Below, one piece after another: positions 10,471-20,771 of a DNA stretch of 64,000 bases. The notes under the pieces are model-generated. The model was not told the DNA's origin, did not search any database, and was given only the letters and a program-made list of their open reading frames with translations. Source of the DNA: Oopsacas minuta (lineage: Eukaryota; Porifera; Hexactinellida; Lyssacinosida; Leucopsacidae); the NCBI GenBank assembly GCA_024704765.1, contig JAKMXF010000166.1, forward strand, positions 1 to 64,000, written 5' to 3'. Numbering within the stretch: the stretch's first letter is position 1; the number at the start of each line of letters is the position of its first letter. A program made the translations under genes and the position numbers.

Positions 10471-10666
10471 TTATTTATATTCTGTGAAAGGTGAGAGACA
10501 AGATTAACATTTGTCAGAATGTTTGTAATAAACATAAACTGAGTAACCGGTAATCAAGGAGGGTGACTGGACTCACTGGAGTAATTGAGTACTTAATTCA
10601 ACTCCGGAAAAATCTTGAATATCAGAATGATAAGTTTCAAGGTTGAAAGAAACAGGAGAGTCTTGG

Positions 10667-10985
10667 TCACAAGTTGATGAGCATGATTCTAAGAAGTTCT
10701 TTAGTTGAGATAGTCTCTTCTGCAGGCTTTTCTGAAAATAATTCAAGATTCCGAGCTATAAGCCATGCGACTTCCAAGCTTGCTCTTAAGGAGTCCCGCC
10801 TCTGTTTTTTCACTTGACTTCCCTTATGGGCGAAAACTTCCTTTGGCATGTCCGCTAGTTCAAGGTGTTTGTTGCGCAGATGCTTCTGAAGCTGAGATGA
10901 TTTGAGGGACTCCGGACACAGCACAGCCAGACAGATGACGCACTGCGGCTTTATGACTCCTTTATCGGTTGTTTGTGATGAAGCC
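10667..10985 (-). pseudogene. BED zinc-finger N-terminal fragment of a hAT transposase
   Basis: From the ATG at 10985 the frame encodes MASSQTTDKG, then CVICLAVLCPESLKSSQLQKH, then LRNKH: a C-x2-C…H-x4-H BED-type finger. It continues into KEVFAHK and a helical segment beginning ASLEVAWLIA. This is the N-terminus of ZBED5/SCAND3-like hAT-derived proteins, which continue for 500 or more residues. Here the frame stops after ~105 residues, so this is a truncated copy. An upstream in-frame extension reaches 11014 without an ATG. Confidence 0.7.
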
Positions 10986-11257
10986 ATACTCCAAGAATTC
11001 GTCTTTGAATACACGCTTTCTAGAATTTCTCATGCTGCAAAAGGAGATTAGAAGTGAAAATTGAGCAAGATAAATCAATACACACGAATTGATAAAAATT
11101 ATTGTTACTATTATTATAATATTTATTACAGCAATTTTGAATTGGCTGGACTCATTTTCTAGGCACAAAGTCCCGTTCATACTATTTTATTCCGAATAAG
11201 TCTCATTACCCCCAGTAAACCTGAAATTACCCCTGATTACCGACCACTGCCGTAAAT

Positions 11258-11339
11258 CATTGGTTCTAAACCTTTTTTCCCCCGCGGACCTCTTTAGTTC
11301 ATTTTATGGTGTCCGTGGACCCCAGATTGAGAACCACTG
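11258..11339. mobile_element. Short hAT-type MITE with 8-bp target duplication
   Basis: An 82-bp element with inverted ends (cattggttcta… / …gagaaccactg). It is flanked by exact copies of ccgtaaat at 11250-11257 and 11340-11347. An 8-bp target site duplication is the hallmark of hAT integration. Confidence 0.8.
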
Positions 11340-11665
11340 CCGTAAATGTCCTTTTGAAGCAATTTCATAAAAGTTCCATATGATGTTCCTAATGTAAATA
11401 CAATCTTTCAAAAGATGGTATTAAATCATTGAATGAAAAAATTTACGCACAAAGTTCAAATTGATCAACTTCGAACCCGAAACAGATTCCAATTCTGATT
11501 TATACTATACTTCTAGCGAGTATATTCACATCGTGATATTTCATTTAGAATAATTTATCGGTAATTGGAAACTAAGCTCAATCTAATTCTCAAAATACCT
11601 AAATGTGTTCCTATCTTAGCTTAGCTATTCCATATCATTATTATGTGTAACGTGATACAAAATAC

Positions 11666-12674
11666 ATTAAAGCCTAATTACTTATAGCCCTGCTATTTAT
11701 TGAGATTTATTCTTTCTTAGTTTCACAGAGAGATTATCGATAATATTTGTTAGTTTGAATTATATTCTTAAACAACAAGCAGGTTACTTATTTTCTATTC
11801 TTTGATATTTATTTCACAAATACTTATTTTAGTATATTCTAGTTACTTATATATTACATCAATTGTTATTTCCCTCAAATTTGTATTTCTATTAATCGAC
11901 GTGACAAGAGTTTAGTAATGAAATTGCTTGTGCACGCTGTCCTGTCCAAGGAATTCTAGTAGTGGATCCAAGAATTCTTGAATGAGGGATAATCATCCAG
12001 CTGGTAGTTTGGTTCCCTGCAATCCTGCAGTTGCAACCTCGTATGCAACATTAATAGATTAAACCCTTGTTTCTTGCAATGTACCTTTACAATGTAACGA
12101 TTGTAACAAATACGTTGTCAGGGTTGGAGCATATAAGGATATAAAATAATCATATTATAGCCAATCATTTAAACACTAGACCACTCTAGTCACGTATAGA
12201 CTACAGAGATGGAACCGGTCAAGGTTGACCGGGCGAGCGAGATGGTTAATGGTTATAGAATGAACATTTTACCTTAGGTACTTCAATTATTATTGCATTC
12301 TTGGTATTTTAATTATTTTTGAATCGTAACTATTCTTTAGCACTATTTTACTGGTCCGGCTACACTTATAGTGGGACAGTATTGAAATGACTGCCTTTAT
12401 ATTTTTAGTGCAGTTCGTAAAAGGAGTTGCCTTAATGGCATGGATGATGTGCGGCGTCCATCCGTCCGTGCGCAGCCGTGCGAAATCTAATAGTTCAATT
12501 ATGAAACATGCAAATTGGCATACATATACATTTGAGTTGGAGAATTGCACATCGGGTATGAATTATTTTCTAAAGTGAATATTTCACACCTTTTGGTGAG
12601 TAATCAGATTTTCACACCTTTATATGTAGAATACAAAAGCAAGCTAGAGATTAGGTTTCAGAATGTTGACAGGG
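11666..12674 (+). repeat. Long direct repeat, copy 2 (family A)
   Basis: Matches 1-1008 almost base for base. The match ends at the single N (12675), after which the sequence differs from that after copy 1, so either the repeat ends here or the assembly switches here. Confidence 0.85.
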
Positions 12675-12675
12675 N
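12675..12675. other. Ambiguous base at a repeat boundary
   Basis: A lone N exactly where the long direct repeat stops matching its partner. This suggests an unresolved join or polymorphism. Confidence 0.9.
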
Positions 12676-12762
12676 GCTTATACTGACACGAATTAGTATA
12701 GATAGTAAAGGAAACATAATTCCTTAAATTCAAATCACTTACGTTTGTTATAACATTAAATA

Positions 12763-13150
12763 GAGGGACTAGTATCTGGTAATCTCGGGCCCTGGAAGTT
12801 GGGTCCATTTGTAATTCGAATTTGGTAAAGTTAGACACAAAAAATGTATTATTGTCAAATGGAAAGTCATAGTTAGATAGTCAATTGGTCATAGGTTTCA
12901 CGATAATACATTACATACATCTAGCTAGGAATAATGAAGAGATGTGAACTATTACAATAGTGGGAAAAGGTGTGAAAACCGGATAATTCGCATTCCACAA
13001 ATATTCTGGAAAATATTATGACCAATTGACTCCCTAACTATGACTTCCTATTCGACAATAATACATTTTATGTGTCTAACTTTACCAAATTCGAATTACT
13101 AATGGACCGAAGTTCCAGGTCTCGAGATTCCCAGATACTAGTCCTTCTCC
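12763..13150. repeat. Fold-back element, ~130-bp arms
   Basis: The left arm 12763-12893 is the inverted partner of 13017-13150 at high identity, around a 123-bp centre. Weaker pairing continues outward a few tens of bases. No coding frame. It resembles a palindromic MITE. Confidence 0.85.
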
Positions 13151-14505
13151 TTTAGTACTTAAGGAGTTTAAGGGATAATGTATGATTTCACTGTATGGTT
13201 TTTAAGTTACATGAATATCTCATATTGAGAATACTTACAGATTGTTCATACACAAGTTATATTATAATATTTTCATTACCATCTCTACCACAGACATATA
13301 CAAATTATTCGGGGCACGCTCTTAGCGCTCCTCCTCAAATTATATTACGTTTAATCAGTAAATTTGATTATAGTTTAGGGAAAGATACTCAATTTCCACG
13401 CTCCTAAATATGATTTCATCAAAATCATACGTCTAGAGATGCGTCCTACGCTCCTAGACAATTCCTTGATCTCTACATAATTTCAATTGTTCAAGAATTC
13501 TCAAAGATAACTACCTTCCTAACTTTTCACAAATGAGAATTGATCGATTATCTTCTAATCTTAGGAGGGCAGGCATTCAGTGTCAATCACTTTTGAATCG
13601 ATTACCCGCACTAAATTTTATTCAATTGGTTCTGTTTTAAGGAAGAAATCAGCATTAAAGTAGGCCCCTTCAGGAACCAATGAGTACGTACTACCCGAGT
13701 ATACGTCTTATCTGAGCTCTACTGACTACTGTATATGCTATTGATTGTATCCTAAGTTTAATTTGTACAATTCTTTAGATTAAATCAGTATTTTCATGAT
13801 TGGATTTTTGTTTAGGGAAATGGAGTGTACGTTTTGTTTCTTTCAACGGACTATTACTTAAGATTTCTCTTTGTTTTTCAAGTCTCTCTACTCCTGTCTC
13901 TAATTATTTTCAAGATATTTCAATGGAAAGTTTCAATAAGTCTATCTATCCAAGCACACAAGAGACAAGATATTGTATGAAGTTGAAGAAATAATTGTTT
14001 ATTTGAAATATTTATTGTTACACTCTATTGAACTATCAAATTTTCACTCGAGAAGTTACACAAATGTTCTTATATCTTCCACATTCTATTAGTATCCAGG
14101 ACTCTACTCTACCAGATTGAACCACAATTATAAATGATATATCAGCCACTACTTCAAATTCTTTGAGGTTGGTTCTTAACTTCTCTTACGGCTATTAATG
14201 TACAGTAGTCAGTAGGCATCGGATATTTAGAACGGTTATAACATTGCAAGGAAAATCCAGCTGTACTACATAATTAATGGAAGTTAATCAATTATTTTAT
14301 CAATTCAAATTTGGTCATAGGATCCCGTCGGCCGTCCGTCGTAGAATTGTCATTCTTAAAATACGATCATTTATTTACTTATAATTGCACATTATGTATT
14401 TATCCCCAACTTAATTCCTGCAATTATCCATTATCAATGCGAAAGTAATTACGTATTCTAATTAAGAGGACTTGACTTTGGTAAGGGTGTTCGCCTATTA
14501 GCTAA
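13151..14505. other. Intergenic, no gene seen
   Basis: Open frames here are short and unlike any family. The only structure noted is a 15-bp inverted repeat (ctactgactactgta near 13714 and its complement near 14193-14212), possibly the ends of a ~0.5 kb element. Confidence 0.4.
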
Positions 14506-14974
14506 TCTATATTATTAAATCTCAATTGTTGTATGTCTGTTTGTTTGTTTGTCCGTTGTCAAGGAAAGGATTTAAGGTATGCAATTTTGAAATTGTCGCA
14601 TAACTATGTATTTATCGTGTTTATCAAGAAAGTAAATAGAATTCAATAAAACTTCACTAAATATATCGAATATACTGAATCCGATTTTCACACTTTTGGA
14701 TTAATCATATGTAAATTTATTGTTGTTTTTATGTATATAAAGTAAACAAATTATCCAAATCTCAAAATATACGTACAGGCTTGCTTTCAACGGCTACAAA
14801 AGTATCTTACAAAATAATTCAATAACATATATGCCATATACGTATATTTGTGAATACATTGTTCTAAATATATCTATATTATAATACTCAAAGGGTCCGT
14901 CAATTTGGAGAATAATGGATACCTCAAGGCGCATTGCGCTGAGTTCATCGCTTCGCGATGAACTCGCTCGTTAA
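14506..14974 (+). mobile_element. Helitron-like non-autonomous element
   Basis: Begins A|TCTATATTATTAAATC and ends near a GC-rich perfect palindrome (14941-14965). It shares its body with 15292-15713 (opposite strand), 38981-39609 and 62523-63255. The 5' TC and the 3' hairpin in otherwise AT-rich DNA suit Helitrons. No Rep/helicase coding is present. The exact 3' end is uncertain. Confidence 0.55.
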
Positions 14975-15291
14975 ATTATATATCTCACCGCTGATGTCAC
15001 TCCACTTATCATAGAAACGAGAAGAGGATTCCAACAATTTCTACAAATTACCAACAACACAAACCTATTCTTGGTACAACTGCTGCAGTCTATACCCTCA
15101 CATTACGATATATTTTACCATAACGGCTTAACAGATAGGAGAGTAACAAACGAGGGAATGCTAGTATCATAACTATCATATGACCTTATTATTACTGTTG
15201 ATACACGCTGTCATTCTGGTCCCGGACCCATCAAAGTGTTACAATACCGTCACCCCTCACCCCAACCCTATATCATACACATTTACTATTT
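14975..15291. other. Sequence between two opposed Helitron-like repeats
   Basis: 317 bp without a coding frame or a recognised repeat. Confidence 0.4.
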
Positions 15292-15713
15292 ACGAGCCTT
15301 TGGCTCGTCGCTTCGGATGAACTCGGCGCATTGCGCCTCGAGGTATTCACCGGACAAACAACAATTAAGATTTAATAATATTGATGTTGTTTACAATATT
15401 CAGACTCAGCATACTCTATTACCCCAGGATAGTCGTTGAAAGTATGATTCTACCTCAATTATGAAATTTGTTTACTTTATATTCATAAAAACAATAACAA
15501 ATTTACATATTAGAAACTTGAAAATGCGAAATTCGGAATCAGCATACTCGATTACCCAAATTTAATTGTTTGCTCTTCCTATATCATTAACAGAATGATA
15601 TGTTATCCCCTTTATTATATACGCAGATTATCTTCCCCTATCATTATAATACAAAGTGAACAAATAAACAAATACCCCCCCCCTCCACAATAATTGAGTT
15701 TTAATAATATAGA
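15292..15713 (-). mobile_element. Helitron-like non-autonomous element, inverted copy
   Basis: On the minus strand it starts at 15713 (TCTATATTATTAAAAC) and ends in two short hairpins (ggcgcaatgcgcc; gagccaaaggctc). It is shorter than its relatives, so it is internally deleted. Confidence 0.55.
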
Positions 15714-15831
15714 TATTCCAATGAGTGAGTTTAATTCAAACCAGTGTGTTGTACGATATATACAAGCATATGTGTGAATCCATGCAATAAATAAATAAAA
15801 ATCTAAATGAACTTAAAAGTTATAGAAGCAG

Positions 15832-16671
15832 TTAGTTATGTTCCTTACTATATAGAGCTTCATCCGCACTATGAAAAGATTCTGTATCAGAATCTGGATT
15901 ATCTACTAATATTTCTTTCTCTTGTAGACAATTTGGAGGTGGAGGAAATCCCCATTTTGACAAGAGAGCTGGATCTGCGTAATTCTGTATTGTCCGATGT
16001 TCTTCAAATCTCCACGGTTTATACTCTGGGTTATGTGTGCTCTTCCATTCTTCATACCCCTCAACAGCTCCGTACATGTTACGGAACGCCCCGGGAGCTA
16101 AATATGTTCCTACCTTGTTACACAACCACTGAGGTAGAGCTACTCTCATATCAGAATGTGATAAGAATGTAGCTATACAGCCTTCTTCTACATTAGCTAC
16201 ATGATAACCAGTAATCAGAGATATACCTCTAACTACACCGGATACTGGAGGATGAGAAGGAATCTCTACAGAATGGTTCATTACTATGCAACCATCTGAT
16301 ATATTCTTCCAAGTACGCTGAAATACAAAATCTCTGTTCTGGAAAGGAAATGGACACTTTAAACAGTAATATCCTATAGCGGAGTTTTTGTCCAAATAAC
16401 ATATGTCATATAATTCTACTGCTACCTCATCCCAAATACGACGATACTCGTCATCACAGAGACAATCAAATATGACGTCAGCAGACTTTCCTCTCACAAG
16501 TCCTCGTGCTCGTAGACACTTAGTAGTAGAGCCAGGGAAGTTACGACTGTGTACAGTTACATCTTCATTGAAATGTAATTCCCATCCTTCCTCATTATGA
16601 CATAGAGAACGGAAGTACTCAAAGTCTTCAGGCTTGGCAGGGACTATTGACTGACCGAGATTTATTTCCAT
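15832..16671 (-). CDS. stard10: STARD10-like START-domain lipid-transfer protein
   Basis: 279 residues from the ATG at 16671 to the TAA at 15832, in a single exon. The START domain fills about residues 15-225. Motifs in order: EEGWELHF, EYRRIWDE, IGYYCLKCPFPFQNRDFV, IVMNHSVEIPSHPP, ISLITGYHV, LPQWLCNKV and APGAFRNMYGAVEGYEEWK. They line up with the PCTP/STARD10 group, whose members carry phosphatidylcholine and phosphatidylethanolamine between membranes. The acidic serine-rich tail (DSDTESFHSADE) resembles the phosphorylated tail of STARD10. Human STARD10 is ~291 residues, so the gene looks complete. A pyrimidine-rich AG (ttctctag) lies ~40 nt upstream of the ATG. STARD10 fits best; another PCTP-class START protein is possible. 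Confidence 0.88.
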   Translation of the reverse strand: MEINLGQSIVPAKPEDFEYFRSLCHNEEGWELHFNEDVTVHSRNFPGSTTKCLRARGLVRGKSADVIFDCLCDDEYRRIWDEVAVELYDICYLDKNSAIGYYCLKCPFPFQNRDFVFQRTWKNISDGCIVMNHSVEIPSHPPVSGVVRGISLITGYHVANVEEGCIATFLSHSDMRVALPQWLCNKVGTYLAPGAFRNMYGAVEGYEEWKSTHNPEYKPWRFEEHRTIQNYADPALLSKWGFPPPPNCLQEKEILVDNPDSDTESFHSADEALYSKEHN

Positions 16672-16828
16672 TCAATATTTTTATTCACAAACATATATAT
16701 TTATTCCCTAGAGAATATAAATAATAAATCAGAAAATAACTTAATAAATATGGAAATACATTACATGGCTTGTAAATGATTAGCTTATTTCAGCCAAAAT
16801 GCGCACTGGTCAGGCATTCATTATTACG

Positions 16829-17170
16829 AGCGCGCTTCGCTTGCTCGTGCTACGCGGTTGCAAACACTTCCTGTCCGCACTCGGGCCTACGGCCTTCGAG
16901 TACATAAACTCATAATCTTAACCGTAGAAAACATGATACTGCTATAATCTATAAATCAGCTTACTTTATGTCCCCAAAAGTGAACAAATATTTAGGAAAT
17001 GTTGTTTACAATATCATATTTGGACTCAGCATACTCGATTACCTCAGTATAGTGTTCTTTTGTTGTTATGTTGTGTTATGTTTTGTTCTGGACTTTATGA
17101 ACTGAACCTATATGTTCTCTATATATGGGAGCGTAACAGACACACACAAAGACACAAATTGAGTTTTAAT
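16829..17170 (-). mobile_element. Helitron-like repeat, variant 3' hairpin
   Basis: GC-rich hairpins (gagcgcgcttcgcttgctc; actcgggcctacggccttcgagt) at one side and a body ending near 'attgagttttaataata' at the other: the same architecture as the other copies with a different 3' end. Confidence 0.4.
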
Positions 17171-17289
17171 AATAAATATAATCTCATTATTAGTACTCAT
17201 AAGAAACGTATATTTGGTCCATTACAATCATTGAATTTGCCTGAATTGATTGTAGAATGTTTTAAAAGCAGACTGGTGATAAACACAGC

Positions 17290-17316
17290 CTAGCTAGCTA
17301 GCTAGCTAGCTAGCTA
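17290..17316. repeat. (GCTA)n microsatellite
   Basis: About six perfect tetranucleotide repeats. Confidence 0.9.
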
Positions 17317-17689
17317 ACCAATTAATTCTCGAATTTAGTTTGTGTGATGACAAATTCTCCATAGTCCCGGACTGCTGGTATTGCTTTTTAAAAATCCTAA
17401 ACAGACTGATAGTATCAAATGAAATATTGTACCATGGATAACAACTACATTTCCAAGTTATGGTTCGCATATGGAATTCGAAATCAAAGGGGTAGAGGTA
17501 CAATATATAATACACAAATACGATAGGAGCTTTTGACAACAGGAATTATTTAATACAATTATTGCAACAATAATATACAAGACGTATCAGCCAGTATTAA
17601 TTAGAATAATTCAATTAATAAAGCAGCCAAGCATGCTCCGCGATTAGCTGCATACATAATTACACATAATACTACATATTAGATAATAA

Positions 17690-18631
17690 CTAAGGTTTCT
17701 CGGCAGATGAAGTGAGATTAGCGGGCTGAGTGAAAATATCTACAGGGTCACTCCAGGGACTGAAAGGCTGATCGTCTTGTCCACACGGGAACCCCAAGTA
17801 TGCGTCAGCTGAGAATGGTTGTGTTTCTGGAGAGCTGGTCTTATCATTCACCCCTTTACCTCTCTCCTCATGTTGCAGTGATGACTTAGGGAGAGATGAT
17901 ATACTCTGGCTACTCTTCCTTTGATCCATCAGCACTTTCTTCTTGTCTTTACAACGTTTGTTCTGGAACCATACTCTAATAACTCTAGAACGGAGTCCTG
18001 TTAGCTCTACCAGCTGATCCTTCATCACAGCATCAGGACGTGCATTAGTTGCATAGTATTGTCTTAATACACTCAGCTGCTGCTCGTTAAGAACAGTCCT
18101 AACACGAGTCTGTTTCTCCTGCTGTGTACGAATACCTGTAGAACTCTTATGAGGTTTATTGCTGGTAGTCTGGCTGAGAGATGAGGAACTGCTTGATGTA
18201 GAGGTGTGTGGGGAGAATGCCTCCTCCTTTATATCATGGATACTACACATGTTGAAATGATCCTCGTTACAGAATAAAGCTGCGTGAGATATGACGAATG
18301 GAGACTTAGGATTGATAGCAGCTTGACAGCTGTCACACCTGAAACATCTGTCATGATAATACATACTCTTAACACGAAACGCTTCCTCTTCGTAATCAAA
18401 CAGCTGTCCACACCTGACACATCTCTTACAGAATAATTGTGTATAATCAGTCTTACAGTATACTTTATTCTCCTCTATGTAGCAGGTGGTATCTTCCTCC
18501 AGCTCGATACCGCACTGGTGACACTTCAGACATGCAGGGTGACACTCTATGTCAGGTGATATCCGCTTTATTGTGTGATCTGATGACGTAGTTTGGTTGC
18601 AAACATAGCAGGCAGGATTTAATGAGGCCAT
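17690..18631 (-). CDS. isl: Islet-class LIM-homeodomain transcription factor
   Basis: 313 residues from the ATG at 18631; an upstream GTG two codons earlier is not needed. LIM1 ligands: C8, C11, H31, C34, C37, C40, C59, D62. LIM2: C71, C74, H93, C96, C99, C102, C121, D124. A serine-rich spacer (144-165) leads to the homeodomain at 174-233, which ends VIRVWFQNKRCKDKKK. RVRTVLNE, RPDA-MK-QLVE-TGL and NKRCKDKK are signatures of the Islet class rather than Lhx1/3. Islet proteins bind DNA and LIM-binding co-factors (Ldb) in the nucleus and specify neural and sensory cell types in animals. The gene is one uninterrupted exon. A T-rich AG (tttttactgttag) 21 nt before the ATG resembles a splice acceptor. 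The upstream flank (19.5-20.8 kb) is filled with MITEs. The class call is strong. Confidence 0.93.
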   Translation of the reverse strand: MASLNPACYVCNQTTSSDHTIKRISPDIECHPACLKCHQCGIELEEDTTCYIEENKVYCKTDYTQLFCKRCVRCGQLFDYEEEAFRVKSMYYHDRCFRCDSCQAAINPKSPFVISHAALFCNEDHFNMCSIHDIKEEAFSPHTSTSSSSSSLSQTTSNKPHKSSTGIRTQQEKQTRVRTVLNEQQLSVLRQYYATNARPDAVMKDQLVELTGLRSRVIRVWFQNKRCKDKKKVLMDQRKSSQSISSLPKSSLQHEERGKGVNDKTSSPETQPFSADAYLGFPCGQDDQPFSPWSDPVDIFTQPANLTSSAEKP

Positions 18632-19557
18632 TATCACGTTAATAACATTCCTAACAGTAAAAACAATTCATATTATATATACGTGTATTGTAGAATAGTG
18701 ATATCTGACCGGTTTGTTGATTGTTTGTGTGTATGTACATTGTTGGGATTTAGTTTGTCAATACTCGACAACAATGAAATATGTTTATGGCTTATTAATT
18801 TACTCTCGCATGATTTACCTTTGCAAAATCTTAACTCAGGAATTCTATAATCACACGAACGGAACTGCTATAATCAGTTAGATAAATATTACTTGTATGT
18901 TTTGTGAATTATTAATTATTAATTATCGCAATTCTATGGGAAAATACCTCAACATAATATGAATAATTTATTTAGCTGACAAGATATGTAAATATTCAAA
19001 ATAATCCAAGCTGATTTATGACTTACCAAAAATGGCATATTTATAGTTACAGGGTTATTCCATTACGAATAATAAATTGCTCTAGTGTTTAATTGAATAA
19101 CTAATTGAGCAGACAATCTTGGATACAATAACCTGAGTACTTACAGTTAGACTTAACAACTTGTCTCTTAACTAACAATAAGATATACTGGGAAAATACA
19201 AAAACGAAGGATAATGTTAATTAATTGAAAGAGCTTTTGTTTAATTAATTAATATCTCAATTAGTCCATTAATAATCTCACTACAGTGATGGGTCATAAT
19301 AGTCACGCTTGGCTAAGAGCATTAGTTTAATTGTATAAGGGGAATATGTAACTATAATGGGGGGAATCTGAACTATAATATTAAACAAGTTTGTCATGAT
19401 TCCATCAAATTGAGAGTGAAAGGAAAATGGAATTAAATTAATATTTGGCTATTGTCTTAACAGATATCAATATGGAGCTAGTGATGTATAATTTCCATTT
19501 GAATACTCGTATTAATGAATAAATTCTCAATCTATTGCCATATATTGATGTATAGGG
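18632..19557. other. Islet upstream region, no gene seen
   Basis: AT-rich non-coding DNA between Islet and the MITE cluster. It should contain the promoter, but no motif is convincing. Confidence 0.4.
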
Positions 19558-19631
19558 CTTGAAAGCTCAAACTTACAGTCGTGACTCGTTAGGTTATAGT
19601 TAATCATGACTGTAGGCTTCAGCTTTCAAAG
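19558..19631. repeat. 74-bp imperfect palindrome
   Basis: The arms cttgaaagctcaaacttacagtc and gactgtaggcttcagctttcaaag pair with few mismatches. Probably a small fold-back element. Confidence 0.6.
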
Positions 19632-19637
19632 TAATTA

Positions 19638-19720
19638 CAGTGGAACCTCGTTAATACGAATTTCCGGATAAAACGAAAAATTGACTGTTCGTTGGTGTTT
19701 GTATTAACGAGGTTACAATG
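19638..19720. mobile_element. pogo-like MITE, family M2 copy 1
   Basis: 83 bp. It starts cagtggaacctcgttaat, ends in the complementary attaacgaggtt…, and has TA on both sides. A sister copy lies at 20036-20119 and a half copy at about 43650-43690. Confidence 0.8.
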
Positions 19721-19779
19721 TATAGGGAAAAATATTATTTATCATATTCATTACCCTGACCACACCATGGCATCAGTGT

Positions 19780-19908
19780 TGCAGCGGTCTAGGAATTTCA
19801 TGGACCGGACCGAACCGTCATTGTTGTTTTCTGGACGGTCCGAACCGTTAGTTCGCTAATTTGACAGGTCCAGACCCCATTTGAGAAAAAGCGGACCGGA
19901 CCGCTGCA
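19780..19908. mobile_element. MITE with tgcagcggtc termini
   Basis: The inverted ends tgcagcggtc… and …ggaccgctgca enclose ~129 bp with further 'ggaccggacc' inverted blocks. Superfamily not determined. Confidence 0.6.
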
Positions 19909-20035
19909 TCTCTGCATGACATACATAAACTGCAGTAAATGTGAGAATTCCAAAAGAACAGAAGGCATTTTCAAATTTCAGTTAAACCTGATGCTCATAT
20001 TATTTTATAATTGGACTTTCTAGGGTTTCCGTATA

Positions 20036-20119
20036 TAGTGGAACCTCGTTAATAGGGCTCCGGATAAGGTGAACAAGATTTTATCGTCCGTTGGTGTTCG
20101 TATTAACGAGGTTCTACTG
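20036..20119. mobile_element. pogo-like MITE, family M2 copy 2
   Basis: Starts with a point-mutated tagtggaacctcgtt and ends aacgaggttctactg, with TA at each side. Confidence 0.8.
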
Positions 20120-20165
20120 TATGAGGAATTGATTTAGACTTTAAGAGTACTTAGCAAATAAAACA

Positions 20166-20320
20166 CAGTAGAACCTCACAAAGTAGGGTATTGGTCAGAA
20201 GTTGGTTTTGGGGTTCATCGATGGAAATTTCGTCCAAATTCAATTAGAAATTCCCAATTTGGTGTGCTTAGTCTTTCAAATGCTTCCAGGACACCTCATC
20301 TTGTATTTTTGGAGGTTCTG
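20166..20320. mobile_element. pogo-like MITE, family M3
   Basis: Ends cagtagaacctcacaaag and …ttggaggttctg, followed at once by the TA of the next MITE. Inner sequence differs from M1 and M2. Confidence 0.55.
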
Positions 20321-20324
20321 TATA

Positions 20325-20510
20325 CAGTGGAGTCTCCCAAAACGGACACTCTGAGAAGCGGACAACCCCTTTCAACAGTCAAACCTTCTGGCACGGATTG
20401 AATTTGCCAAGCATGTAATTAATACTTAAGCAGTCTCCAAGGAGCGGACAATTCTCTACAACGGACAGATATCATGTCCCCAACGTGTCTGTTATTCGGA
20501 GACTCCACTG
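20325..20510. mobile_element. pogo-like MITE, family M1 copy 3
   Basis: Full-length copy with both ends. It abuts the previous element with only TATA between. Confidence 0.85.
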
Positions 20511-20691
20511 TTTATAGAGCATAAAGCAATGCCAATATGCTTACATTACTCATCAGTCATCACTCAATATTATATTAATCCTCATCACAGTATAATAAAA
20601 CTTGTGACTTCTCCCGTAACTATTCAACTTTAGTACATGTAAAACTGCATTCAAAATGATACATATTAGGTGTTTTGATAAAAAGATGGAC

Positions 20692-20771
20692 CAGTCTTCG
20701 AGAAGCGGACAATTCTATACAATGGACAGAAGCCATGTCACCAACGTGTCTGTTATTCGGAGACTCCACTG
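20692..20771. mobile_element. pogo-like MITE, family M1, 3' half
   Basis: Matches only the last ~80 bp of M1 and ends ggagactccactg before TA. A truncated copy. Confidence 0.75.

Noticed and set aside
1-12674. LTR retrotransposon with 1-kb LTRs.
   Set aside because: No gag, pol or primer-binding site between the repeats; the interior is two GTPase genes and DNA-transposon debris. The left end is cut by the window, so it cannot be fully excluded.
13195-13994. Two ~65-codon frames.
   Set aside because: Short, no motif, chance length in AT-rich DNA.
18229-18420. Alternative frame inside Islet.
   Set aside because: Overlaps LIM2 codons in another frame; a shadow.
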